A DNA stretch of 19,468 bases from Dehalococcoidia bacterium (GTDB lineage Bacteria > Chloroflexota > Dehalococcoidia > SZUA-161 > SpSt-899), in contig JALPXQ010000014.1 in assembly GCA_023271515.1 (NCBI GenBank), forward strand, positions 1 to 19,468, written 5' to 3'. The notes beneath the pieces are model-generated. The model did no database searches, was not told the DNA's origin, and was given only the letters and a program-made list of their open reading frames with translations. Positions 12,026 to 19,217 of the stretch are shown in pieces (position 1 is the stretch's first letter; the number at the start of each line of letters is the position of its first letter). Position numbers and translations under genes: made by a program.

Positions 12026-14131
12026 ATGAAAAATCCAGTCATCGGCGTTCCCAGAGGCCTTTTCTACTACCGCTACTTCCCTTTCTGGAAGACTTTCTTC
12101 GAGGAATTGGGAGCGGAAGTGATCGTCTCTCCTCCGACCGATAAAAAGATACTGGACTACGGACTTCGCTGTTTAACGGATGAGATTTGCCTGCCGGTGA
12201 AGGCTTTCTGCGGCCAGGTAGCCTCCTTGAATGGGAAATGTGATTTTGTCTTAATTCCCTCTATCTATAGCCTGGAGAAAAACATCTACAACTGCCCGAA
12301 ATTCATTGGTTTGCCGGATTTGATAAGGGCGGCGATTCCGGAAGTGCCCCCCATTCTGGATCCGGATGTTGATCTGGATAAAGGGAAGGGCAGTTTCTAT
12401 CTGACCCTTTACACCCTGGGGCATCGTTTTACTTCCAACCCATTGAGAATCAAGAGGGCTATTGGCAAGGCAGCAAAATCCCAGAAAGAATTTGAGAGAC
12501 CCATATATAGTCAAGAGTCGAGAGTCGAGAGCCAAGAATCCGGGGGAGGGGGACTCCAGACTCCAGACTCCAGACTCCAGATTGCCGTGGTTTCCCATCC
12601 CTACCTCATTCACGATGAATATATCAACCATCGCTTAGTTTCCCACCTCGAGAGGATGGGAGCAAAGGTTCTATTCCCCGAAATGATAGAGAACGAGAAA
12701 CTCCGAGCCTCTCTTTATCGTATTACGGATCGTCCTTACTGGACTTGCGAAGACGAGATAATTGGCGCCGGCGCCTGTTTTGCTGAAAACCAGGATGTCG
12801 ATGGCATAATCTCTCTCAATGCCTTTGGCTGCGGGCCCGACTCGGTGATGATAGACCTCGTCCAGAACTATGCCCGGAAATTTGGAAAACCATTTTTGCA
12901 AATCGTCCTCGATGAACATACCTCAGACACCGGTTTGCTCACCCGGCTGGAGGCCTTTCTGGATACGATTCGTCCCCGGTGGGTTCACGGTTCACGGTTG
13001 GGGAGGGGAGGAACCTTGAACCTTGAACCGCGAATAAGGACATTGGGCGTACCCTTTATTGGCGGGAGAATAGGAATATTCAAGAAACTCCTGAAGGAAA
13101 AATGCGATATTTCCTTGATTTCCCCCCCGGTAACCGCTAGAAGCATCAAACTGGGGGTCAAGCATTCTCCCGAGTGGGTTTGTTTCCCGTTTAAGGTTAT
13201 GCTCGGGACCTTCATTGAATGTCTGGAACAGGGGGCGGACACCCTACTCATAACAACCAGCTTTAATGCCTGCCGGATGGGCTGCTATGCCAGGGTTCAG
13301 GAGCAAATTCTAGAAAATCTTGGCTATACCTCCAAATTCTTTAAACTCCACGGCAAAGATAAGGGACTATCCGGGGTTGCCCGAGTAATCAAGAGATTTT
13401 CAAATGATGCTCCCTGGATAACGACTATTTTCCTCTTTCGGTTTGGGGCAGCAAAACTAAGGGTTCTAGATAGAATAGAAAGAGAGGTTCAGAGGATAAG
13501 GGCCCGGGAAGATCAGAAAGGAAGGGCGGATCAAGTCTTCGAAGAGGCGATCGATGCCATTGATGAGGCGATGACCTTCAAGGCTTTAGATGAGGTTTGC
13601 CGGCAATATTTAGAGAAACTAAGAGAGATTCCACAAGGCAAGGACTTAAACCCTCTAAGGATTGGTCTTGTCGGTGAACTGTATGTTTTGATTGAGCCTT
13701 TCGCCAATATGAACCTGGAAAGAGAGCTGGGAAAGATGGGGGTGGAGGTCAGTAGAGTAAGAAGCACCTATTTCTCAGAATATACCAGATTCCTGCGTTT
13801 TGACGTTCTGAACCAGGAGAAGCGGAAGTTAAGCAAGTTTACCAGAAAATACCTTAAACGTGATGTCGGGGGGCACGCCCTGGAGTCCTTAGGAAAGAAG
13901 ATCACCGGCGCTAACGAATATGATGGTCTGATTCACCTGATGCCCTTCGGCTGTCTGCCGGAGATAATCGCCCAGAATATTATGCTCAAAACGGAAGAGA
14001 AGCTTCCCGTCTTAACCATTGCCTGCGACGAGAAATTGGGGGAGGCCGGCCTGATAACCAGACTGGAGGCCTTTGTCGACCTGCTCTGGAATCGGCGCAA
14101 CAACCATGAGAAAGCTCTATCTCGGCATTGA
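12026..14131 (+). CDS. DUF2229 acyl-CoA dehydratase activase-related protein fused to CoA protein activase
   Basis: A 701-aa protein of two related modules, each like HgdB-type dehydratase subunits. Module 1 (1-~318) begins VIGVPRGLFYYRYFPFWKTF and has Cys49, Cys55 (EICLPVK) and Cys62, then ends with LNAFGCGPDSV and LDEHTSDTGLLTRLEAFLD. Module 2 (~336-701) has HSPEWVCFPFK and NACRMGCYARVQEQILENLG, then repeats the ending as MPFGCLPEI and CDEKLGEAGLITRLEAFVD. Such proteins accompany ATP-dependent one-electron activators of 2-hydroxyacyl-CoA dehydratases; their exact task is unknown. Two palindromic heptamer elements are translated in frame: residues 162-186 and 319-335, the latter between modules. 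I start at ATG 12026, since 48 upstream codons overlap purD in another frame. It overlaps the next gene by 26 nt. Confidence 0.85.
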   Translation: MKNPVIGVPRGLFYYRYFPFWKTFFEELGAEVIVSPPTDKKILDYGLRCLTDEICLPVKAFCGQVASLNGKCDFVLIPSIYSLEKNIYNCPKFIGLPDLIRAAIPEVPPILDPDVDLDKGKGSFYLTLYTLGHRFTSNPLRIKRAIGKAAKSQKEFERPIYSQESRVESQESGGGGLQTPDSRLQIAVVSHPYLIHDEYINHRLVSHLERMGAKVLFPEMIENEKLRASLYRITDRPYWTCEDEIIGAGACFAENQDVDGIISLNAFGCGPDSVMIDLVQNYARKFGKPFLQIVLDEHTSDTGLLTRLEAFLDTIRPRWVHGSRLGRGGTLNLEPRIRTLGVPFIGGRIGIFKKLLKEKCDISLISPPVTARSIKLGVKHSPEWVCFPFKVMLGTFIECLEQGADTLLITTSFNACRMGCYARVQEQILENLGYTSKFFKLHGKDKGLSGVARVIKRFSNDAPWITTIFLFRFGAAKLRVLDRIEREVQRIRAREDQKGRADQVFEEAIDAIDEAMTFKALDEVCRQYLEKLREIPQGKDLNPLRIGLVGELYVLIEPFANMNLERELGKMGVEVSRVRSTYFSEYTRFLRFDVLNQEKRKLSKFTRKYLKRDVGGHALESLGKKITGANEYDGLIHLMPFGCLPEIIAQNIMLKTEEKLPVLTIACDEKLGEAGLITRLEAFVDLLWNRRNNHEKALSRH
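12509..12582. repeat. In-frame heptamer inverted-repeat element 1
   Basis: The left arm is AGTCAAG-AGTCGAG and AGTCGAG-AGCCAAG units, then AATCC; the centre is GGGGGAGGGGG; the right arm is four copies of GACTCCA. Reverse-complemented, the right arm is AGTCTGG units, so both arms are built from AGTCnRG heptamers and pair imperfectly. It encodes the linker SQESRVESQESGGGGLQTPD, which has no counterpart in the fold and no frame damage. Confidence 0.7.
12982..13029. repeat. In-frame heptamer inverted-repeat element 2 at a module junction
   Basis: The left arm GGTTCACGGTTCACGGTT (12982-12999) pairs with the right arm AACCTTGAACCTTGAACC (13012-13029) in 16 of 18 positions. The centre is GGGGAGGGGAGG. 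Both arms have a 7-bp period, as in element 1, though the heptamer sequence differs. Length 48 = 16 codons, so the frame is kept. Confidence 0.75.
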
Positions 14132-15068
14132 CGTAGGTTCAATTTCCAGCAACCTGGTTCTAATCGATGAAGAAGACCAGGTCCTGGCATCCCTTTATCT
14201 CAGGACCGAAGGAAATCCAATTGGGGCTATTCAGCGGGGGATCGAAGAATTAGAGCGTCACGTGCCACCGGATGCCGAAATCCGGGGGGTGGGCACCACG
14301 GGCTCAGCTCGTTATCTAGCCGGGGTAATCACCGGGGCCGATCTGATAAAGAACGAAATCACCGCTCATGCCAGAGGAGCCTCTCACTTTGCTCCCGATG
14401 TTAGAACGGTGATTGAGATCGGAGGGCAGGATTCAAAGATTATCATTCTGGAAAACGGGGTAGTGGTGGATTTTGCTATGTCAACAATTTGTGCCGCCGG
14501 GACGGGAGGCTTCCTGGATGCTCAGGCATTTAGATTAGGGATTCCGGTGGAACAATTCGGAGAGCTTGCCTTGAAATCAAAAACCCCGACCAATATCGCC
14601 GGAAGGTGCACCATTTTCGCCGAGTCGGATATGATCCACAAGCAGCAAATTGGTCACTCCACGGAAGATATCGTCAAAGGGTTATGTCATGCTCTGGTCA
14701 GGAATTATTTCTCTGCTGTGGCCAAAGGGAAGAAAATCCTGCCTCCGATTGTTTTCCAGGGTGGGGTTTCGGAAAACATAGGGATGAGAAGAGCCTTTGA
14801 GGAGGCCCTGGGGGAGGAAATCATTATCCCCAGGTATAATAAAGTAATCGGAGCATTTGGGGTAGCCTTACTGGTTAAAGAGCAGTCACCGCCAAGAACG
14901 AAATTTTTCGGCTTTCAGATCTCCGATAAGGACATCCGATGTACCGCCCTCGACTGCCAGGGATGCCCTAACCTATGTGAGGTGATCGAAGCCCGGATGG
15001 ACGGAAAGGTAGCTGCTCGCTGGGGCGACCGCTGCGGCAAGTGGGCAAGCTTGAGGGACGAATCATGA
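14106..15068 (+). CDS. CoA-substrate-specific enzyme activase, HgdC/BadF type
   Basis: A 320-aa ASKHA-fold ATPase that, in known systems, hydrolyses ATP to push an electron into 2-hydroxyacyl-CoA dehydratases or benzoyl-CoA reductases. Visible: the phosphate-1 loop LYLGIDVGSISSNLVLID, GVGTTGSARYLAG, VIEIGGQDSKIIIL, STICAAGTGGFLDAQA and GRCTIFAESDMIHKQQIG. Cys129 and Cys168 match the two cysteines that hold the dimer-bridging [4Fe-4S] cluster in HgdC. An extra Cys-rich C-terminal tail (C279, C284, C287, C291, C310; CTALDCQGCPNLCEV) suggests a second cluster or metal site, as in DUF2229-linked activases. The start at ATG 14106 overlaps the previous gene by 26 nt, and the stop overlaps purB as ATGA. 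No dehydratase subunits are in view, so the electron acceptor is unknown. Confidence 0.9.
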   Translation: MRKLYLGIDVGSISSNLVLIDEEDQVLASLYLRTEGNPIGAIQRGIEELERHVPPDAEIRGVGTTGSARYLAGVITGADLIKNEITAHARGASHFAPDVRTVIEIGGQDSKIIILENGVVVDFAMSTICAAGTGGFLDAQAFRLGIPVEQFGELALKSKTPTNIAGRCTIFAESDMIHKQQIGHSTEDIVKGLCHALVRNYFSAVAKGKKILPPIVFQGGVSENIGMRRAFEEALGEEIIIPRYNKVIGAFGVALLVKEQSPPRTKFFGFQISDKDIRCTALDCQGCPNLCEVIEARMDGKVAARWGDRCGKWASLRDES

Positions 15069-16351
15069 TCGAAAGATACTCTCTGCCGGAGATGAAGCGA
15101 GTCTGGTCCGAGAAGAATAAGTTTGATAAATGGCTGCAGGTTGAGATCGCGGTATGCGAGGCCTGGGCTGAAATCGGCCGTATTCCAAAGGAAGACATTC
15201 CGAAGATAAAGAAGGCTTGCCTGGATCTTGCCCGCATGGATGAGATATTGAAAGTCACCCGTCACGATATGACCGCCTTCCTGAACGCTTTAGCCGAAAC
15301 CCTTGGTGAGGAGTCTCGATTCATCCATCTCGGCCTCACGTCGTCCGATGTTATCGATACCGCCCTGGGATTGCAACTGGTGGAGGCGATTAGCATTCTG
15401 GAGAAAGGGCTTAGTGACTTGACCTCTGTCATCCGTGAGCAGGCCATAAGATACAAGCATACCATCATGATTGGCCGGACTCATGGCGTTCACGCCGAGC
15501 CCACCACATTTGGACTTAAACTCGCCCTCTGGTCCGAGGAGATGAGAAGGCATCAGGCCCGGCTAGTGGAGGCCAGGAGGAATGTCGCCGTCGGCAAGAT
15601 CTCAGGCGCGGTGGGCACCCACGCCACCGTGCCCCTGGAGGTGGAGGAGATCGCCTGTGCCAGGCTGGGACTCGATGTGGACCGGGTCTCCAGCCAGATC
15701 ATCCAGCGGGACCGCCACGCTCAGCTTGTAACCACCATGGCTCTGATCGCCAGTTCCCTGGAGAAGTTTGCCATCGACATTCGAGGCCTGCAGCGCACCG
15801 AAATCCTGGAGGTCGAAGAGCCCTTCGAGGACGGCCAGACCGGGTCCTCCGCCATGCCCCACAAACGAAATCCGGAGCTCTGCGAGCGCATCTGCGGCCT
15901 GGCGAGACTCATTCGGGGCCATGCCCTGACCTCCATGGAGAACATCGCCTTATGGCACGAAAGGGACATCAGTCATTCGTCCGCCGAACGCATAATCCTG
16001 CCCGATTCCTGCCTTGCTCTGGACTACAGCTTAAGCATCTTCGCCGACGTCATGAAGGGACTTCAAGTTTATCCAGAGAACATGCGCCGGAATCTGGAGA
16101 TCACTCAGGGGCTTATCTTCTCGCAAAGGGTGCTTACTGCCCTGATTGAAAAGGGCCTCAGCCGGCAGGAGGCCTACCAGATAGTGCAGCGAAACGCAAT
16201 GAAAGCCTGGAAGGAGAGGGCCGATTTCCTTGATCTCCTGCAAGCGGATCCAGGGGTGATGCTCTCCAAAGATGAGCTGGCGGGTATATTCGATTACAGT
16301 TTTTGCCTGAACAACATCGATGCGGTTTTCCAGAGATTGGGGCTCTCATAA
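15065..16351 (+). CDS. purB: Adenylosuccinate lyase
   Basis: Catalyses fumarate release from SAICAR and from adenylosuccinate. The 428-aa product shows ERYSLPEMKRVWSEKNKF at the N-terminus, GLTSSDVIDTA (~90-100), the catalytic-His segment GRTHGVHAEPTTFG (His140 or His143), and the fumarase/lyase signature GSSAMPHKRNP (260-270) with the mobile catalytic serine loop. Length and motifs are normal for the short bacterial PurB class. I choose ATG 15065, which overlaps the TGA of the activase gene (ATGA) and starts the family-typical MIERYS; the upstream ATG at 15041 adds eight unrelated residues. Translation is probably coupled to the activase gene. Confidence 0.96.
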   Translation: MIERYSLPEMKRVWSEKNKFDKWLQVEIAVCEAWAEIGRIPKEDIPKIKKACLDLARMDEILKVTRHDMTAFLNALAETLGEESRFIHLGLTSSDVIDTALGLQLVEAISILEKGLSDLTSVIREQAIRYKHTIMIGRTHGVHAEPTTFGLKLALWSEEMRRHQARLVEARRNVAVGKISGAVGTHATVPLEVEEIACARLGLDVDRVSSQIIQRDRHAQLVTTMALIASSLEKFAIDIRGLQRTEILEVEEPFEDGQTGSSAMPHKRNPELCERICGLARLIRGHALTSMENIALWHERDISHSSAERIILPDSCLALDYSLSIFADVMKGLQVYPENMRRNLEITQGLIFSQRVLTALIEKGLSRQEAYQIVQRNAMKAWKERADFLDLLQADPGVMLSKDELAGIFDYSFCLNNIDAVFQRLGLS

Positions 16352-16354
16352 GAT

Positions 16355-17263
16355 ATGGCACTCTTACTACAGACTGATCTGCCCAATCTGTTGTACCGCG
16401 GTAAGGTGCGCGACACCTATCGCCTGAGTCGGGATGAGTTCCTTCTGGTGGCCACGGACCGCGTTTCGGCCTTTGATGTCGTTCTGCCAACCGGCATTCC
16501 GGACAAGGGGCTGGTGCTCAACCAGCTCTCCGCCTTCTGGTTCGAGAGGACAAAACATCTGGTGCCCAATCACATGGTTGAGGTGGTCGGCGATGTACAA
16601 CTGCTGGATTCCTACCGCAGCCTAACGGGATGCGCCGTGTTTCCCACCTATCTCAATGACCGCTCGATGATCGTGCTCAAGGCGGAGCGTATTGATGTGG
16701 AATGTGTTGTAAGGGGTTATCTCTCGGGCTCAGCGTGGGCGGAGTACAGAAAATATGGCACTATCTCGGGCAAGCGAATGCCGGAGGGACTACAGGAAAG
16801 CGACAAACTTCCCCAACCGCTCTTCACCCCCACCACCAAGGAGGAAGGCGGACATGACCAGCCGATCACCATCGAGCAGATGGCTGATCTGATCGGTGAT
16901 GATCTCACCAGGGAGATCGTGGAAAGGAGTCTCTCAGTTTACCTCTTCGCTGAGGAGTACGCCCGGGGCAGGGGCATCATCATTGCCGATACCAAGATGG
17001 AGTTCGGCATGATCGATGGCAAGCTTCATCTTATCGATGAGCTCCTTACGCCCGACTCCAGCCGTTTCTGGGACATGGAGAAATACACCCCCGGAGGCCC
17101 CCAACCGAGCTTCGACAAGCAGCCCCTTCGAGATTGGCTTGAGGCCTGCGGCTGGAACAAAGAGCCACCGGCGCCAGAATTGCCATTGGAGATAGCGGAG
17201 CAAATGGCCGAGCGGTATCGCGAGGCATATAGACGGCTCACGGGAGAAGAGGTTGTAGGCTGA
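16355..17263 (+). CDS. purC: SAICAR synthetase (phosphoribosylaminoimidazole-succinocarboxamide synthase)
   Basis: Joins aspartate to CAIR with ATP to give SAICAR, the substrate of PurB. The 302-aa product begins LPNLLYRGKVRDTYRL (nucleotide-binding GKVRDTY) and continues with VATDRVSAFDVVLPTGIPDKG, VECVVRGYLSGSAWAEY, and the second signature IIIADTKMEFGM followed by LIDELLTPDSSRFW. The length fits the longer, yeast-like PurC class (~300 aa) rather than the ~240-aa E. coli class. It starts 3 nt after the purB stop, so the two are surely co-transcribed. Confidence 0.96.
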   Translation: MALLLQTDLPNLLYRGKVRDTYRLSRDEFLLVATDRVSAFDVVLPTGIPDKGLVLNQLSAFWFERTKHLVPNHMVEVVGDVQLLDSYRSLTGCAVFPTYLNDRSMIVLKAERIDVECVVRGYLSGSAWAEYRKYGTISGKRMPEGLQESDKLPQPLFTPTTKEEGGHDQPITIEQMADLIGDDLTREIVERSLSVYLFAEEYARGRGIIIADTKMEFGMIDGKLHLIDELLTPDSSRFWDMEKYTPGGPQPSFDKQPLRDWLEACGWNKEPPAPELPLEIAEQMAERYREAYRRLTGEEVVG

Positions 17264-17287
17264 GATGAATAAGGGAATGGGGGCAAA

Positions 17288-17542
17288 ATGTATCTAGCTA
17301 AAGTATATGTCACGCTGAAACCGACGGTGAATGATCCCCAGGGATTGACGATTAAAGGTGGGCTGCACACGTTGGGATTTAACTCGGTGGAAAGCGTCCG
17401 CGCCGGGAAGTATCTGCAGATCAAGCTTGACGGATCCGACCGCGCCGATGCTGAGGAACAGGTGCGGGAAATGTGCCAGAAGCTGCTGGCAAACCCCATC
17501 ATCGAGGATTTTAGTTTTGAACTGGAGGAAATCCAGGCTTAG
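17288..17542 (+). CDS. purS: Phosphoribosylformylglycinamidine synthase subunit PurS
   Basis: The small bridging subunit of the three-part FGAM synthase PurS-PurQ-PurL. The 84-aa product has the family pattern AKVYVTLKPTVNDPQG, then GLHTLGFNSVESVRAGKYLQ and CQKLLANPIIEDFSFELEEI at the end. GGGGGC lies upstream of the ATG. purQ and purL are not in the window. The gene ends convergently with hisB, sharing four bases (17539-17542), so the purine operon stops here. Confidence 0.93.
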   Translation: MYLAKVYVTLKPTVNDPQGLTIKGGLHTLGFNSVESVRAGKYLQIKLDGSDRADAEEQVREMCQKLLANPIIEDFSFELEEIQA

Positions 17543-18135
17543 TGGAGAAGGGCTTTAGTGCTGGGAGTCTCCTCTCGGATCCGCCTGTCGATTCTTGTCG
17601 CCTCATCGAGTGCTCTCGCCAGGGCTTTGAACAAAGCCTCAACCTTGTGATGATCGTTTCTCCCGGCGAGTAACTTCGCGTGCAGGTTCAGTCGGCCTTC
17701 GCAGGCAAACGACTCCAGGAAGTGGCCCACCAGGCCCGTGGGCAGTTCGCCGATGTACTCCTTATCAAAGGAAACCTCCACCTCCCCGCAACCCCTCCCC
17801 GAGAGATCCACGGCCACCAGGGCCAGCGCCTCATCCATCGGCACGATAGCGTGCCCCATCCTGACGATGCCCTTCCGCTCCCCCAGAGCTTGCCTGAATG
17901 CCAGTCCCAGGGAAATCCCCACATCCTCAACCGTATGGTGTTCGTTTACCTCCAGATCGCCTTTAGCTCTGATCTTAATATCGAATCGCCCGTGTTTGGC
18001 CACCTGTGCCAGAAGATGGTCCAGCATACCGACGCCGGTATCTATCTCGAAAGCGCCGGTTCCATCAATATCAAGCTCCAAATCGATCTTGGTCTCGCTC
18101 GTCTCACGTTTGATAACTGCTACTCTCTTTGTCAT
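17539..18135 (-). CDS. hisB: Imidazoleglycerol-phosphate dehydratase
   Basis: Histidine synthesis, removing water from imidazole glycerol phosphate to give imidazole acetol phosphate; a Mn-dependent enzyme. The 198-aa, single-function form shows RETSETKIDLELDIDGTG, GVGMLDHLLAQVAKHGRFD, the metal-binding EHHTVEDVGI (His66, His67) and the second site GRNDHHKVEALFKALA. Length is normal for monofunctional HisB. It is separated from other his genes here. A likely promoter (extended -10 TGCTAGAAT) lies 45 bp upstream, inside the tail of a broken DUF5615 gene. Confidence 0.95.
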   Translation of the reverse strand: MTKRVAVIKRETSETKIDLELDIDGTGAFEIDTGVGMLDHLLAQVAKHGRFDIKIRAKGDLEVNEHHTVEDVGISLGLAFRQALGERKGIVRMGHAIVPMDEALALVAVDLSGRGCGEVEVSFDKEYIGELPTGLVGHFLESFACEGRLNLHAKLLAGRNDHHKVEALFKALARALDEATRIDRRIREETPSTKALLH

Positions 18136-18346
18136 CTATCCCCTCGCCGCGGATGGTGGTCACTTCTTCCTGACAGTTAATTCTAGCACAATTCAACGAA
18201 TGAGCAAAGCTTATGCAAATCTCATAAAGCTCTTCATCTTCTGTTCCACGAAGGCCCTGCTCTTGAACCGTGGTGGTGTCATGTTCTGCTTCCTTAAGGA
18301 GCAGGGCAAGGCGTGCACCTACATTCTCGTCTAGCTTAATCCTCAT
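18104..18346 (-). pseudogene. DUF5615 PIN-like toxin, truncated
   Basis: The frame from ATG 18346 begins MRIKLDENVGARLALLLKEA and EHDTTTVQEQGLRGTEDEEL, the clear start of DUF5615 PIN-like proteins (first acidic residue D6 in LDEN). After YEICISFAHS the expected VLITLD..DF catalytic half is missing, and the frame runs on through the hisB promoter region into the hisB start, stopping at 18104. A working toxin would be ~110-120 aa with the later acidic residues, so this is probably dead. Its ATG overlaps the TGA of the antitoxin-like fragment ahead of it by one base. Confidence 0.6.
18180..18188 (-). promoter_or_regulatory. Extended -10 promoter candidate for hisB
   Basis: Minus strand TGCTAGAAT: TAGAAT (18180-18185) with the TGn extension, 44 bp before the hisB ATG. 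The sequence 16 nt further up, TTGCTC, is a poor -35. Confidence 0.4.
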
Positions 18347-18430
18347 CAGACCTTCAAAGGGATGTCCACATAGCGTTCTCTTGCCATTTCGGCAGCGAAA
18401 ACCAGTGCTGCCCGTATATCGAGTACTCTC
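18346..18430 (-). pseudogene. DUF433-like antitoxin, C-terminal fragment
   Basis: A minus-strand frame reads VLDIRAALVFAAEMARERYV then DIPLKV and stops at 18346. This is the typical C-terminus of DUF433 antitoxins (LTxEDIRAALAFAAE...), the usual partner of DUF5615 toxins, in the usual order and with the usual one-base overlap. The helix-turn-helix N-terminus is missing; upstream codons read unrelated residues and collide with the end of the HAD gene. Confidence 0.5.
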
Positions 18431-18473
18431 CATATCTTGATTGTCCCCTGGCGGCCGCAATAGACCACCAGGT

Positions 18474-19217
18474 CTAGATGCTCTGGAGATATTTCAGGAG
18501 ATCGGCTTCACTCTCAGGCACACACTGCGCCCCGAATCTGCGAGCACAGTGCTGCTTGAAATCGTCCGTGGCCAGGAAGGAGACTACGGGGTATCCGACT
18601 ATCTCGAAGGATGGTTCATCGGGACTGGCATCGCCGATGTAGACGGCTTTCTCCGGGGACACGCTGAGGCGGGCAAGGAGTTCTGTAAGCCAACTGGATT
18701 TACCTGTGCGAAAAGAAAGCTCGGACACCCTGGACCCATTTGTCTGCAGACCGTTGGCCTCGATGAAATCGAAGACTTCTCCGTAGCCGCCGGCGGAGAG
18801 TATCCTGGCTATGCCATAACCATATCCGACGCTCAGGATACCGGCTTGCCTCCCCCGGCGGTGCATTTCCTCAATCGGACGAAGGGTTCGCTCCTCCAGT
18901 CGCCTTGAGGCATGGGAGGCATAGAGATTTACACGTCTGGTTATTGAATCTATTTCCACCCCTTGAATGACGCGGTTACAGATCTGGTGCATCTGCTTTA
19001 CGGTCTCCAGGGGATATAAGCCGGCTGATAGCTCGACCCTCCTGGACAACGCCTCCAGTTGGCGTTTAGCCCTTATCATGCGAACAAAGCGGACGGGGTG
19101 GAATGGAAGGGAATCTCTGAGCAGCCCCCTGCCGACGAACTCAACTATAGCGGTTTCGTCCCTATCTTCGATGAGGGTGCCGTTCCAATCTGAGACGATG
19201 ATTTCGCATCCAGGCAT
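18474..19217 (-). CDS. HAD-superfamily hydrolase
   Basis: A 247-aa HAD-fold phosphatase-like protein. Motif I is IIVSDWNGTLIED (nucleophile Asp10; the second Asp of DxD is Asn12, as in several DWNGTL-type HADs). Motif II is near AGILSVGYG, the motif III lysine is in FRTGKSSWL, and motif IV is VYIGDASPDEPSFEIVG. The ~100-residue helical region between motifs I and II is a C1-type cap. The substrate cannot be told; it could act on a phosphorylated small molecule or be a regulatory phosphatase. The ribosome site GGGAAGG sits before the ATG. The gene stands alone on the minus strand upstream of the DUF433/DUF5615 remnant and hisB. Confidence 0.75.
   Translation of the reverse strand: MPGCEIIVSDWNGTLIEDRDETAIVEFVGRGLLRDSLPFHPVRFVRMIRAKRQLEALSRRVELSAGLYPLETVKQMHQICNRVIQGVEIDSITRRVNLYASHASRRLEERTLRPIEEMHRRGRQAGILSVGYGYGIARILSAGGYGEVFDFIEANGLQTNGSRVSELSFRTGKSSWLTELLARLSVSPEKAVYIGDASPDEPSFEIVGYPVVSFLATDDFKQHCARRFGAQCVPESEADLLKYLQSI

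Noticed and set aside
12509..12582. CRISPR-like array (short regular repeats)
   Set aside because: The 7-bp units have no spacers and form two inverted arms; no cas genes are present.
17680..18334. Long plus-strand frames over hisB
   Set aside because: Antisense shadows of hisB, which has full motifs and length.
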